Positions 56,385-64,000 of a DNA stretch of 64,000 nt are shown one piece after another (positions within the stretch are counted from its first letter, which is position 1; each line of letters begins with the position of its first letter). The stretch is from Peptoniphilus asaccharolyticus DSM 20463 (lineage in GTDB: Bacteria; Bacillota; Clostridia; Tissierellales; Peptoniphilaceae): the NCBI RefSeq assembly GCF_900176115.1, contig NZ_FWWR01000009.1:930001-994000 (forward strand), in the 5' to 3' direction. The position numbers and the translations under genes were made by a program. Under the pieces are notes generated by a model. The model searched no databases. It was not told the DNA's origin and saw only the letters and a list, made by a program, of their open reading frames with translations.

Positions 56385-57194
56385 ATGAGGTGTAAAATAA
56401 CCTTACAAGAACTCTTAAAAGATTTAAGAGTTGCACATAATCTAAATTTAGAGGAACTATCTAGTCTTACTGGTATTTCTAAATCTGCACTAGGTAATTA
56501 TGAAAATGATGATTACAAAGAAATTAACCATGGTAATTTAGTTGTTTTTGCTAAGTTTTATAATGTTTCTACGGACTATCTGCTTTGTCTTACAGAAAAC
56601 AAAAATCACCCAAATACAGAACTTACTGATCTACATTTGAGTGATGCTATGGTTGATTTGTTAAAAAGTGAGGTCATCAATAATCGCCTGCTTTGTGAAA
56701 TTGCTACACACGATAAGTTTAAGGAACTTATGGCTGATGCGGAAATCTTTGTTGATGGTATTGCTACTATGCGTTTTAATGATCTGAATAACTCTTTAGA
56801 ATCTGTAAGAGCAGAAATCATCAGTCAAAATCCTGATGTAGATACAGACCATGTATTAAGAACTCTTGTAGCTTCCCAAATAAAAGAGGAAGATTTCTTT
56901 TGCCATATCACTCACAAGACTTGGGATACTATTCTAAAAGATATTCGTAAAAATCACGAACATGATATAGAAAATACCCCAGATAGCGATAACAATTCTA
57001 AACTTGTCAGTGAACTATCGCAAATTATGCGTTCTTCCAATAACAGCATAGATACCTTTATTGAGATTTTCTGCAATTCGTTTCAAATTAAATATAAAAA
57101 ACTATCGGAAGATGATAAAAATCACCTAAGAAAGTTATTTAAGAAATCTCCACTCATAAAAAACGCCAGTATCAACTTTAGGCGAAAAAAATAA
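56385..57194 (+). CDS. XRE-family (Cro/CI) regulator with extended C-terminal domain
   Basis: 269 residues. Helix-turn-helix in residues 1-65 (LKDLRVAHNLNLEELSSLTG, SKSALGNYEND, FAKFYNVSTDYLL). The rest (about 75-269) is an unassigned helical domain with several acidic stretches. It is likely the main repressor of the IME, next to its operator. Ribosome site AAGAAGG is weak. Convergent with the small XRE gene. Confidence 0.85.
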   Translation: MRCKITLQELLKDLRVAHNLNLEELSSLTGISKSALGNYENDDYKEINHGNLVVFAKFYNVSTDYLLCLTENKNHPNTELTDLHLSDAMVDLLKSEVINNRLLCEIATHDKFKELMADAEIFVDGIATMRFNDLNNSLESVRAEIISQNPDVDTDHVLRTLVASQIKEEDFFCHITHKTWDTILKDIRKNHEHDIENTPDSDNNSKLVSELSQIMRSSNNSIDTFIEIFCNSFQIKYKKLSEDDKNHLRKLFKKSPLIKNASINFRRKK

Positions 57195-57228
57195 AACCAC
57201 CTAATTATATAATCGAGTGGTTTTACAA
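57191..57228. terminator. Bidirectional terminator between the two XRE genes
   Basis: AAAACCAC and GTGGTTTT pair around a 16-base loop; it lies between two convergent stops. Confidence 0.75.
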
Positions 57229-57231
57229 CTG

Positions 57232-57441
57232 TTATTCTGTATCTTTAATGATTTCAACAACATCATTAAGGGTACAGTCTAACGCTAAACATATTTTTTC
57301 TAAAGAATCAAGATTTACATAGGTGTCTTTACTCATTCTTGATATAACATTACTGGTTATATGAGCTGCTCTCTTTAAATCTTCCTTCTTCATATTCTTT
57401 TCAACAAGCAAGTGCCATAATGGTTTATAACTAAGTGCCAT
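57232..57441 (-). CDS. Small XRE-family regulator
   Basis: 69 residues: LWHLLVEKNMKKEDLKRAAH, TSNVISRMSKDTYVNLDSLE and ICLALDCTLNDVVEII form the compact Cro-like fold seen in many elements. It is the last gene before the predicted right end of the IME. Ribosome site GGTGGTGG is weak. Confidence 0.85.
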   Translation of the reverse strand: MALSYKPLWHLLVEKNMKKEDLKRAAHITSNVISRMSKDTYVNLDSLEKICLALDCTLNDVVEIIKDTE

Positions 57442-57602
57442 ACTTCGCCACCACCTTTACAATAAATTTAGTCATTTACCTATTTTATTATATCATAAGC
57501 GAATCTAAAAATCATCCATATACATTTCTTTATTGTGTTTGCGTTAGTAATTTTGAGATAGTCCTATTTTCAATGCTTTTCGTCTTACCACTCCGAACTG
57601 TC

Positions 57603-58296
57603 CAAATCGGCAGGACGCCATGGGCCATCAAGGTCATGCAAAGCAATCAGCTTGTTTTGCACATTCGTTCCGGCTCCCATCTTCTGCGTTGAACCCATTA
57701 AGATACGAATTTCGCCTTTTCTTACCTTTGCAAAGAGTTCATCCTTTTGCTTATCGGAATTTGCTTCATGGATAAAGGCTATTTCTTCTTTCGGTATTCC
57801 CATTGCCACAAGTTTTTCTCTAATATCATCATAAATATTAAACTCTCCATTTCCTTTTGGAGTTGACATGTCGGAGAAAAGAAGCTGTGTGGACTTATTT
57901 TCTTTTGTCTTATCCCAAATGGCAAATACATTTTTCACGCACACATTGACCTTGCTGTCAGGATTGTCAGGAAGCAGTGGATTGATTAAACGCTGATCTA
58001 AGGCAAGTTTCTTACCGTCATTAGTAATTTTAAGCATATTATCTTCGTCAGGCTCTACTATCCTGTTTCTTACATCGTCTGCTCTTTCAGAAAGGCTCTT
58101 TAGGATTTCCTTTTGTTCCTCACTTGGCAAAGTTTTAATAACTTCATAGTGTGCTTCAGGCGTTGGAAGATTTAGCATATCTGCTGTCTGAATATCCGCA
58201 ACTTCTTTAAACATAGACATTAGTTCAGGAAGGTTATAGAACTTGGAAAATCTTGTCTTTACTCTGTACCCTGTTCCCTCGGGGTCGAGTTTGTCA
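57603..58296 (-). pseudogene. SNF2-type helicase, middle fragment (ICE)
   Basis: Reads LDPEGTGYRVKTRFSKFYNL, MSMFKEVADIQTADMLNLPT, VKNVFAIWDKTKENKSTQLL, ILMGSTQKMGAGTNVQNKL and LHDLDGPWRPADL, the helicase C-terminal lobe, and then enters the IME (DSSEW, stop). It continues at 44420. Upstream it joins TnpW sequence without the N-terminal parts, so a large deletion has happened as well. Confidence 0.8.
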
Positions 58297-58482
58297 AGAC
58301 ACTTTTTGTGGATTTTCTAAATTAAACGATTTGTCCGTAAAGAAGCCACCCAAAACCTCGTGCTTGCAGATGTCCTGAAACACTGTATTCAAAGGCTTTT
58401 TGGCACTTTCGGACTGCTTTACATTTACGTTGAATGTTGTCTTTCCAATTCGCTGTGAATAAGAATATTTCTGTTCTTTCAT
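58294..58482 (-). CDS. tnpW: TnpW-family element protein
   Basis: 62 residues. EQKYSYSQRIGKTTFNVNV matches the TnpW family of Tn4451-like elements by pattern. The C-terminal end (KSFNLENPQKVS) may be altered by the deletion that fused it to the helicase fragment. Function unknown in the family. Confidence 0.6.
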   Translation of the reverse strand: MKEQKYSYSQRIGKTTFNVNVKQSESAKKPLNTVFQDICKHEVLGGFFTDKSFNLENPQKVS

Positions 58483-58509
58483 ATAGTCCGTTCCTCTCTT
58501 TCATAAAAT

Positions 58510-58544
58510 TTGATTGCTGGGCATTCACATTAGAACACCCAGCA
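58510..58544 (-). terminator. Hairpin between mobV and tnpW
   Basis: TTGCTGGG pairs with CCCAGCAA around 16 bases, then T-rich on the minus strand. Confidence 0.55.
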
Positions 58545-58600
58545 ACCGCAGATTTTCAATATGTCAAGAAGTCATTAAGTCGTGAGTATAATGGAAATGG

Positions 58601-59866
58601 TTATCTTTCCATACCACGCTTGTTTCTTCGAGCCTTGATACGCTCCTGTCGTTCTTTTTCCCTTGCTTCTTTTTCGGTTCGTTCCTGTGCTTCCTTAAAA
58701 GAAAAAAGCTGCTTCACTTTCTCGGTAAAAAGTTTAGCAACTTCGGGGAAATGCTCCAACGCTTGAAGAAAAGGTCTGCACTTTTCTTTCAGTTCGTTGT
58801 ATTTAGTTTTCATTCTTTCGAGTGCGTTTGCACAGTCAAAATATTTCTGTCGGTAATAGTTGGCACTCTGTTCTAATTCGCTGATTTCCGCACGACTTGT
58901 AATGCCCTCTTTGGCAAGGGCAGTCAGTTGGGAATAATCCTCTTTTGAGATTGCCATTTTACCCGTGATTGTTTTCTGCCCCATACTGTCAATCTCGTTA
59001 TAGGTTTTGGAAACATTACGGGCAGGCTCATACTTTATCTGTTCACGCTGAATACGCTTCTGCAACTTCTCCAATCGCTCCTTGTCCTGCTTGATTTGAT
59101 ATTGCAAGGAAGTCAAATGCTCTGCGGTACTTCCGTATTCGCCACGCTGAAAGCCTTTGAATCCTCGCTCTGTCATATAATTAAACAATTCGTCTTGCAG
59201 TATGCTGTACGAAGCTCGAAACATAGGTTTTCCGTTCTTTCTGAGAAGCAGATTGCCTTTTTCATCGGTCAGCGGAATATCCGATTTCCATTTCTTTGAA
59301 TGGCTAATTTGATGAACAACTTCCTTAACTGTTCCTAGCAGTTTTTCATCTTTGCAACGCTTGCTCCATAGGATTTCTTTCTCCACCACAGGCAAAACCA
59401 TAGCGTGAAGATGATAGTGGTAAACCTCTTTTCCCAGTTCCTCAGTTGCCGCTACATTGATTTCATCAGCGTGCATAACAGCCGATATGACATTATCAGC
59501 ACCGAATTTTTCCTCGATAAAATGAAACGCTTCTTCATAAAACTGCTTTGCATATTCGTAGCCACCGTTATGCTCAAAGTACATTGTGTTCACATCAATC
59601 ACAATCTCATTGAACAGCGTTGCGTCTTTTCTCAACCCACGAAGCGACACCATACCATCAGTTTCCATCTGCTTTAACTGCTCCATATAGGTTGGGGCAA
59701 AAGGCTTTTTGAAATGCACATTATAGGGTATGCGTTCCTCAATCACATTCATATTTTCATAGGTTTCATTCTTGCGTTCGTTGTGCCTTTCCGCCTTGCT
59801 CACATCAGAAGCGGTGTACTTTTTTACCCTTGCACAACTCATATCCGCCTTGTTGCTTTTCGCCAT
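58601..59866 (-). CDS. MobV/Pre relaxase (TnpZ-like)
   Basis: 421 residues from the ATG at 59866 (AAAGGAGAACGAA upstream). N-terminal relaxase: NVHFKKPFAPTYMEQL, LRKDATLFNEIVIDVN, VISAVMHADEINV and VYHYHLHAMVLPV with the HxHxH-type metal site. The C-terminal 170 residues are coiled coil, and the tail is very rich in Arg, Lys and Glu. It nicks oriT for mobilization, as Pre/Mob and TnpZ do. Candidate oriT directly upstream. The frame is intact. Confidence 0.88.
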   Translation of the reverse strand: MAKSNKADMSCARVKKYTASDVSKAERHNERKNETYENMNVIEERIPYNVHFKKPFAPTYMEQLKQMETDGMVSLRGLRKDATLFNEIVIDVNTMYFEHNGGYEYAKQFYEEAFHFIEEKFGADNVISAVMHADEINVAATEELGKEVYHYHLHAMVLPVVEKEILWSKRCKDEKLLGTVKEVVHQISHSKKWKSDIPLTDEKGNLLLRKNGKPMFRASYSILQDELFNYMTERGFKGFQRGEYGSTAEHLTSLQYQIKQDKERLEKLQKRIQREQIKYEPARNVSKTYNEIDSMGQKTITGKMAISKEDYSQLTALAKEGITSRAEISELEQSANYYRQKYFDCANALERMKTKYNELKEKCRPFLQALEHFPEVAKLFTEKVKQLFSFKEAQERTEKEAREKERQERIKARRNKRGMER

Positions 59867-59897
59867 TTCGTTCTCCTTTCTCGGCAGGGTGAAGCCA

Positions 59898-59990
59898 TTA
59901 CACAACATTCTTTGAATGTGTGTAACCCACTATGACACTTTCAGACTTTGTCTGCAAAGATGTCGTGGGCAAGGGTGTTCCCCCTTGACC
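59898..59990 (-). other. Candidate oriT of the MobV element
   Basis: Dense inverted repeats 30-120 bp upstream of mobV: TTACACAACATTC/GAATGTGTGTAA (59898-59925), CCCAC...GTGGG enclosing GACA/TGTC and CAGAC/GTCTG (59926-59969), and CAAGGG/CCCTTG (59970-59987). This layout is that of MOBV oriT regions. The nic site is not proven. Confidence 0.55.
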
Positions 59991-60039
59991 TTCTTTGATA
60001 CCTCAATCATAAAAACAGACTGTCCTATCAACAGACAGC

Positions 60040-61062
60040 CTATTTATATTCTCTCGGTATATCGCCCATCGGCAAAGACCAGTACCACAGAAAACCTTTC
60101 TTTCGGGAGATAACTCCTGCGTTCTTCTTTGCCTTTTTAATGGTCGATTTCCTGAACCCTGCGGCTTCAAGTTTTTCTTCACAATCCGAAGAAAGCATTT
60201 CTCCGTCTTTCAGCATTTCAATCAGAAATGCTTTCACCTTGACTTCCTTGTCGTTCGGTCTGCCAATTTTCGGGGCAAGGGAGTGGAACGCTTCTTCTGC
60301 TGTCATTTCCATTTCGGAAATGAAGTCCACACCTTTCTCCGACACCTCAAACAGAATGGCAGAGCCTGTCGGAGCAAGGTTTGATTTTACCTGCACCAAA
60401 TATCTTTCCGTTGGTGCTTCTTTGTTCGGTGTGCGTGTGATTGCAAGAATACTTCTTGCAGCACCCGCAATGTCAATCGAACCGTTGGTGCGGTAAAGGG
60501 GATTGGTATCCCTCATCTTGTTCATATGAGCGATAATCACAATCGCACAACCTGTATCTTTCGCAACCGCTATCAAATGATTAAACTCGGCTCGAGTTTC
60601 GTTGGCATTGTTCATTGAACAGCTTTCTCCGATATAAGAACTCATCGGGTCAAGAATTAAAAGTTTTGCGTGGTACATCTCAATCGCTTCACGAATACGG
60701 TTATCCCCAAAGGATAAAGACTTTTCATCTTCCTTGATAAAGATAAGGTTCTCACCGTTGCCACCGGCAGAATTAAATCGAGGTACTACCGTATCGTCTG
60801 CGTCATCTTCCGTTGTCTGATAGATGATAGTCATAGGCTCGTTTTCTTCCGTTTCGGTAAAGGGCAGAGGTTCGCCCTTTGAGAGCAGGGCGGCAATGGA
60901 AAGCATTAGCTTGCTTTTTCCATCGCCGGGATCGCCCTGCAACAGCGTAACCTTGCCAAACGGAATATACGGATACCACAGCCATTTCACTTCTTTCGGC
61001 TCGATTTCGCTTGCCTTGACAACTTCAAGAGGTACGCTGACAGTCATTTCATTTTCAATCAT
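60040..61062 (-). CDS. RepA-like AAA ATPase (replicative helicase of the element)
   Basis: 340 residues from the ATG at 61062 (GGAGAACAAAGAAAA upstream). RecA-type core: Walker A GDPGDGKSKL, Walker B KLLILDPMSSY, IIAHMNKM and GSIDIAGAARSILAI are those of the RSF1010 RepA/DnaB-type helicases in mobile elements. The C-terminal part (265-340) is a winged helix (EMLSSDCEEKLEAAGFRKST). It unwinds the element for replication. Overlaps the small cysteine protein gene by eight bases. Confidence 0.85.
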   Translation of the reverse strand: MIENEMTVSVPLEVVKASEIEPKEVKWLWYPYIPFGKVTLLQGDPGDGKSKLMLSIAALLSKGEPLPFTETEENEPMTIIYQTTEDDADDTVVPRFNSAGGNGENLIFIKEDEKSLSFGDNRIREAIEMYHAKLLILDPMSSYIGESCSMNNANETRAEFNHLIAVAKDTGCAIVIIAHMNKMRDTNPLYRTNGSIDIAGAARSILAITRTPNKEAPTERYLVQVKSNLAPTGSAILFEVSEKGVDFISEMEMTAEEAFHSLAPKIGRPNDKEVKVKAFLIEMLKDGEMLSSDCEEKLEAAGFRKSTIKKAKKNAGVISRKKGFLWYWSLPMGDIPREYK

Positions 61063-61234
61063 TTTTCTTTGTTCTCCTTTTCGATAAATATTTCGGGCAA
61101 AGCACCACGATACAGCGGAAACTCTGCTTACAGTCATTCCTGCATTTTCTGCAAAGTTCGTTGTAGGTAATGCGATTTCTTTCATTCAGAAACAATGCCC
61201 ACTCTTGTTTCCGTTTCTTGCTCATTCTCGGCAT
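61055..61234 (-). CDS. Small cysteine-rich element protein
   Basis: 59 residues from the ATG at 61234 (GGAGG upstream). Basic, with a cysteine series C-x2-C-x3-C-x6-C-x5-C (CRKCRNDCKQSFRC), which can bind zinc. First gene of the cluster and coupled to the ATPase gene. No family name. Confidence 0.55.
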   Translation of the reverse strand: MPRMSKKRKQEWALFLNERNRITYNELCRKCRNDCKQSFRCIVVLCPKYLSKRRTKKND

Positions 61235-61416
61235 AGCAATCAATCCTCCTTTCCTGCCGAAAATATAAAAACCACAGAGAAGATACATTAAGCCTTGTTT
61301 GTGTCATTTCTCGGGGCGAAAATCGGGGTAAATATCCCTTTCTAAGCCTTTTAAAAAATCACATAAGGTATTTGTACTAACCTGTGGTTATGTATTGAAT
61401 TGTGGGTTTTGGGTAA

Positions 61417-62532
61417 GATAATTTATCATAACAAGTGCAACATAAATAAACTCATAGCTAATCAGCTGTGTTAATATGTAAGTGACCAAACAAAACATAT
61501 TAAAAGGAGTGATTAACTATGAGCTATAACCATCTTACCATAGAAGAAAGATCTTGTATTTACCAATTTTTAAATTTAGGAATGAGTATAAGGAAAATTG
61601 CACAAGCACTTAAAAGGTCACCTAGTACAATATCTAGAGAAATTAAAAGAAATTCATCTAAGATAAAAGTTAGTAGGGGAAGTTACACTAAGTACTTTCC
61701 GATAAAGGCAAATGATAAATATATTGATAGAAGAAAAGACTGCCATAGAAAAAGTAAATTTTCTAAAGATGTTATTGATTATTTAACTGTAAAGATTAAC
61801 GAACATTGGTCCCCTGAACAAATATCAAATAGAAACACAAATGAGATTCATGAATTACCATCTACATCAACGATATATAGAATGATACACGCCAAAAAGC
61901 TGCCAAAAACTAGTATGAAAAATTTGAGAAGAAAAGCTAAATTTAAAAGGCCAGCAGAAAAAAGAGGAAAATTCAATGATAAAGGTAGAACAATTAAGAA
62001 AAGACCTAAAGAGATATACAGAAGGCAAGAATTAGGCCACTGGGAAGCAGATACAGTGGAATCAGGCAGATTAGATCATAAAAGGAAAAGTAGATGTTGT
62101 TTCGTAACTTTAGCAGAAAGAAAATCTAGATATTATATAGCAATCCTAGTTGAAAATAGAAAGTCGGAAAGCGTAACACCAGCAATAATAAATGCATTAA
62201 AAGATTATCCAAAAGAATTAGTAAAAACAATAACCTTTGATAGAGGTAAAGAATTTTCAGAATTTGAGAAAATAGAAAAAGAATTAGGATGCAAAACTTA
62301 TTTTTGTGATCCCTATTGTGCATGGCAAAAAGGTACAAATGAAAATAGTAACGGACTTTTGAGGGAGTTTTATCCTAAGGGTATGGATTTATCAGAAGTG
62401 AATATTGATGAATTAAATTATAACTTAAGTTTAATGAATAATAGACCTAGAAAATGTATAAAATATAAAACACCTAAAGAAGAACTTTTTGGTCTCTTAC
62501 CATAGGTGTTGCATTTGATTTGACAATTCGTC
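61417..62532 (+). mobile_element. IS30-family element, copy 3 (intact)
   Basis: 1116 bp with the same ends as copies 1 and 2 and target duplication GTAA (61413-61416 and 62533-62536). It lies just beside the yitT terminator. 61289-61416 shows no gene. Confidence 0.93.
61519..62505 (+). CDS. IS30 transposase, intact
   Basis: 328 residues, complete. Helix-turn-helix SIRKIAQALKRSPSTISREI, HWSPEQIS, HWEADTVESG (first Asp), TFDRGKEFSEFEKIEKELG (second Asp) and NENSNGLLREFYP (Glu). The only copy in the window able to make a whole transposase as read, so it could move the others in trans. Ribosome site AAAAGGAGTG. Confidence 0.95.
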   Translation: MSYNHLTIEERSCIYQFLNLGMSIRKIAQALKRSPSTISREIKRNSSKIKVSRGSYTKYFPIKANDKYIDRRKDCHRKSKFSKDVIDYLTVKINEHWSPEQISNRNTNEIHELPSTSTIYRMIHAKKLPKTSMKNLRRKAKFKRPAEKRGKFNDKGRTIKKRPKEIYRRQELGHWEADTVESGRLDHKRKSRCCFVTLAERKSRYYIAILVENRKSESVTPAIINALKDYPKELVKTITFDRGKEFSEFEKIEKELGCKTYFCDPYCAWQKGTNENSNGLLREFYPKGMDLSEVNIDELNYNLSLMNNRPRKCIKYKTPKEELFGLLP

Positions 62533-62537
62533 GTAAC

Positions 62538-62566
62538 AAAAAACACCGTATTTCTACAGTGCTTTC
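62538..62566 (-). terminator. Terminator of yitT
   Basis: AAAGCACTGTA pairs with TACGGTGTTTT around GAAA on the minus strand; IS30 copy 3 abuts it. 62567-62729 shows no gene. Confidence 0.75.
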
Positions 62567-62729
62567 TGTCAGATATATTTTGTTTTGTGATAGTGCTAAA
62601 CTGAATTTTCTTATTTTTTAGATTGGTAAAAGCAAGTCCGATAAGGCGTATTATAATGGCCGACTATTTTATTCCAAGTTATTGCTTCGTTATACATTAG
62701 CAAATCAACAAATATTAGAATTGCTGCTA

Positions 62730-63372
62730 TTACTTAACGCTATTGACGCTTTCATATTCCTTTATCCAATCAATCAGATAAGACGAGATGGTAACTGTAA
62801 TCAATGAAAATACAATACGCATTACTGGAATGTAGGTAAGTGATAAAAATAGAACTACAACATCCGTAAACAAATAGGAACGAGATAACTTCCAGTGCGA
62901 AATATGAGAAATTGTTAACGCCAGTGCATCATCTCCACCACTGGATCCCCCCCTGTCGAACAATTAGACCAACACCTACACCAACAAAAATACCGCCTAA
63001 TACAGAGGCAACCAAAGGATGTGCAGATAAATCAGGAAGCATTGGCGGAAACAACTCCCATATTTTATAAAAACCAGAAACAAACATAGTTGAAATAATT
63101 GATATTTTTATAAAGCTTCCACCCAAAAATTTAAATGCGAGCAAATAACAAGTTATATCCAAGATAGGTGTAATGTAGGCTGGAGAAATTTTTAGCCAAT
63201 GTTCAACGAGAAGCATTAACCCAATGACCCCACCTTCTGTTATGTTTGTTCGCTGATGAATGTTGTGAATACCAAAGGTACAAATCATTGCTCCGAGCAA
63301 TATCAGCAGTATTTTCTTAAAAGTCAATCCATCCATAAATTCTTTGCAAATGGATGTCATACAGTGTTTCAA
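62730..63372 (-). pseudogene. yitT: YitT-family membrane protein, frameshifted in a G run
   Basis: Two pieces (62929 on, and 62730-62963) join at a run of seven G (C 62947-62953 on plus). With six G the text reads VRQGGSSGGDDALALTISH, the YitT signature GGxxGG. The start is likely the TTG at 63372 nine bases after AGGAGG; the upstream ATG at 63399 lies before that site. About 213 residues, five or six helices (LLILLGAMICTFGIH at the start). It lacks the C-terminal DUF2179 domain. Function unknown; controlled by the MerR gene opposite. Confidence 0.75.
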
Positions 63373-63386
63373 TTTGAGTATCCTCC

Positions 63387-63415
63387 TTGATATGTTCATA
63401 TTCCTATGTTATAAT
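63387..63415 (+). promoter_or_regulatory. Promoter of merR-type gene
   Basis: TTGATA (63387-63392), 17 bp, TATAAT (63410-63415), directing the MerR gene at 63456. Confidence 0.6.
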
Positions 63416-63444
63416 TATAAACTGTATAGTAACTATAAGGTCAA
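63414..63444 (-). promoter_or_regulatory. MerR-type promoter of yitT (19-bp spacer)
   Basis: On the minus strand TTGACC (63439-63444), 19 bp, TATAAT (63414-63419). The over-long spacer holds the palindrome TATAGTTACTATA (63425-63437). This is the standard target of MerR activators, which untwist such a promoter. Confidence 0.75.
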
Positions 63445-63455
63445 GGGGGGGTTGT

Positions 63456-64000
63456 ATGAAAAATTTGTTTTCCATTGGTGAAATGTCCAAACTTCAAAAT
63501 ATATCTCGTCAAACTCTGATTTTTTATGATAAAATCGGTCTTTTTTGTCCTGCATATACGGATTCTAACAATGGCTATCGTTATTACAGTTCCAGTCAAC
63601 TCGACTATTTAGATACGATTTGCATAATGAAAAAAATCGGCTTTTCTCTCGATGAAATTAAAGTACATATGAAGAATTTTACGGTTGATAATTCCATTAT
63701 CGCTCTTCGAAAACAACTTACTATCATCAATCGTCAAATTAATGAACTGCAAATGATTAAAACTCGTGTCGAACATCGTTGCTTACAGTTGGAACATTCC
63801 GCCTCCATTCGTGATTGCAGTGATGTTATTTCTGTGGAAGAAGTAAACCCTCAATACATTTTACTGCAAGAGGTTGCTAAACCTTATACTTTGGAAATGG
63901 TCAGTATCGCCACCAAGGAATGTTTTGTTCGTTCATTCAAAGAGCAACTTCCAATTTTCTTTCAAAGTGGTGCAATTATGCCCTATGAACATATTTTACA
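63456..64000 (+). CDS. MerR-family regulator (cut by window edge)
   Basis: At least 181 residues; open at the right edge. MerR winged helix FSIGEMSKLQNISRQTLIFY, DSNNGYRYYSSSQL, then MKKIGFSLDEIKVHMKNF and a dimer coiled coil (IIALRKQLTIINRQINELQMIK, split), followed by the start of an effector domain (NPQYILLQEVAKPY) of the BmrR/GyrI-like type. Divergent from yitT with the operator between. Ribosome site AAGGGGGG. Confidence 0.88.
   Translation, partial: MKNLFSIGEMSKLQNISRQTLIFYDKIGLFCPAYTDSNNGYRYYSSSQLDYLDTICIMKKIGFSLDEIKVHMKNFTVDNSIIALRKQLTIINRQINELQMIKTRVEHRCLQLEHSASIRDCSDVISVEEVNPQYILLQEVAKPYTLEMVSIATKECFVRSFKEQLPIFFQSGAIMPYEHIL

Larger units (their letters stand above)
44421..57602. 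mobile_element. 13.2 kb integrative mobilizable element inserted in an ICE snf2 gene
   Basis: Flanks are the two halves of a helicase reading frame: PADL before and EQRAGRI after, rejoined at the dinucleotide GA (TTAGA at the left, TTGGA at the right). The ends carry related inverted arms (ACCACTTCGGACT at 44427-44447 side, ACCACTCCGAACT near 57587-57599). Contents: large serine recombinase, small proteins, replisome organizer, ORF6N-PLD, MobA/MobL relaxase, oriT, DUF3847, nickel/peptide ABC cargo and two XRE regulators. IMEs with serine integrases inserted in snf2 genes of ICEs are known in streptococci. Exact borders are predicted. Confidence 0.75.

Overview
The window is chromosomal DNA of a low-GC, AT-rich Gram-positive anaerobe. 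The 16S/23S sequences, the WalRK-WalHI operon, the lipoproteins and the clostridial CXXC microprotein point to Firmicutes. The 16S text looks most like Tissierellia (Peptoniphilaceae-type cocci), but that placement is recalled from sequence feel and was not computed.

Region 1 (1-4300) is the end of a genomic island abutting a tRNA-Arg gene. It holds an AbiF-type HEPN gene preceded by its own promoter and a structured abiF-like RNA, an ImmA/IrrE peptidase, and a tyrosine integrase split by an IS30 element. Region 2 (4301-10430, minus strand) is a complete rRNA operon, 16S-23S-5S followed by nine tRNAs (Asn, Leu, fMet, Glu, Val, Asp, Thr, Gly, Arg), driven by three tandem promoters spaced exactly 93 bp apart. 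Region 3 (10431-20511) is housekeeping: a DUF1624 acyltransferase, nfo, walRKHI, a broken tspO-like gene, yfcE-like, pepT, a small HTH protein and a ZIP transporter.

Region 4 (20600-25500) is an IS hotspot: a diverged IS30, a DUF134/NifX-like fusion with a promoter/operator, a second IS30 copy and an IS3 element sitting inside a terminator shared with hpt. Region 5 (25504-34216) has hpt and a minus-strand operon of TlpA-like lipoprotein, CXXC microprotein, NapH-like ferredoxin, Vex1-2-3 ABC exporter and VncRS two-component system. Region 6 (34380-37200) is a decayed mobilizable element (mobC, relaxase stub, RelBE-type pair, serine recombinase remains). Region 7 (37451-42533) is an iron/siderophore-type ABC operon under a textbook Fur box, with a divergent Crp/Fnr regulator.

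Region 8 (42840-61290) is nested mobile DNA. Remnants of an ICE-like element (SNF2 helicase, MobV/TnpZ relaxase, TnpW, RepA-like ATPase) are split inside the helicase gene by a 13.2 kb mobilizable element carrying a large serine recombinase, replisome organizer, ORF6N-PLD protein, MobA/MobL relaxase with a MOBQ-like oriT, and a nickel/peptide ABC transporter as cargo. A third IS30 copy (intact) and a YitT gene facing a MerR regulator, with a 19-bp-spacer promoter, close the window.

Many mobile genes are broken by one-base changes in homopolymers. This is either real decay or base-calling error and needs raw-read checking.
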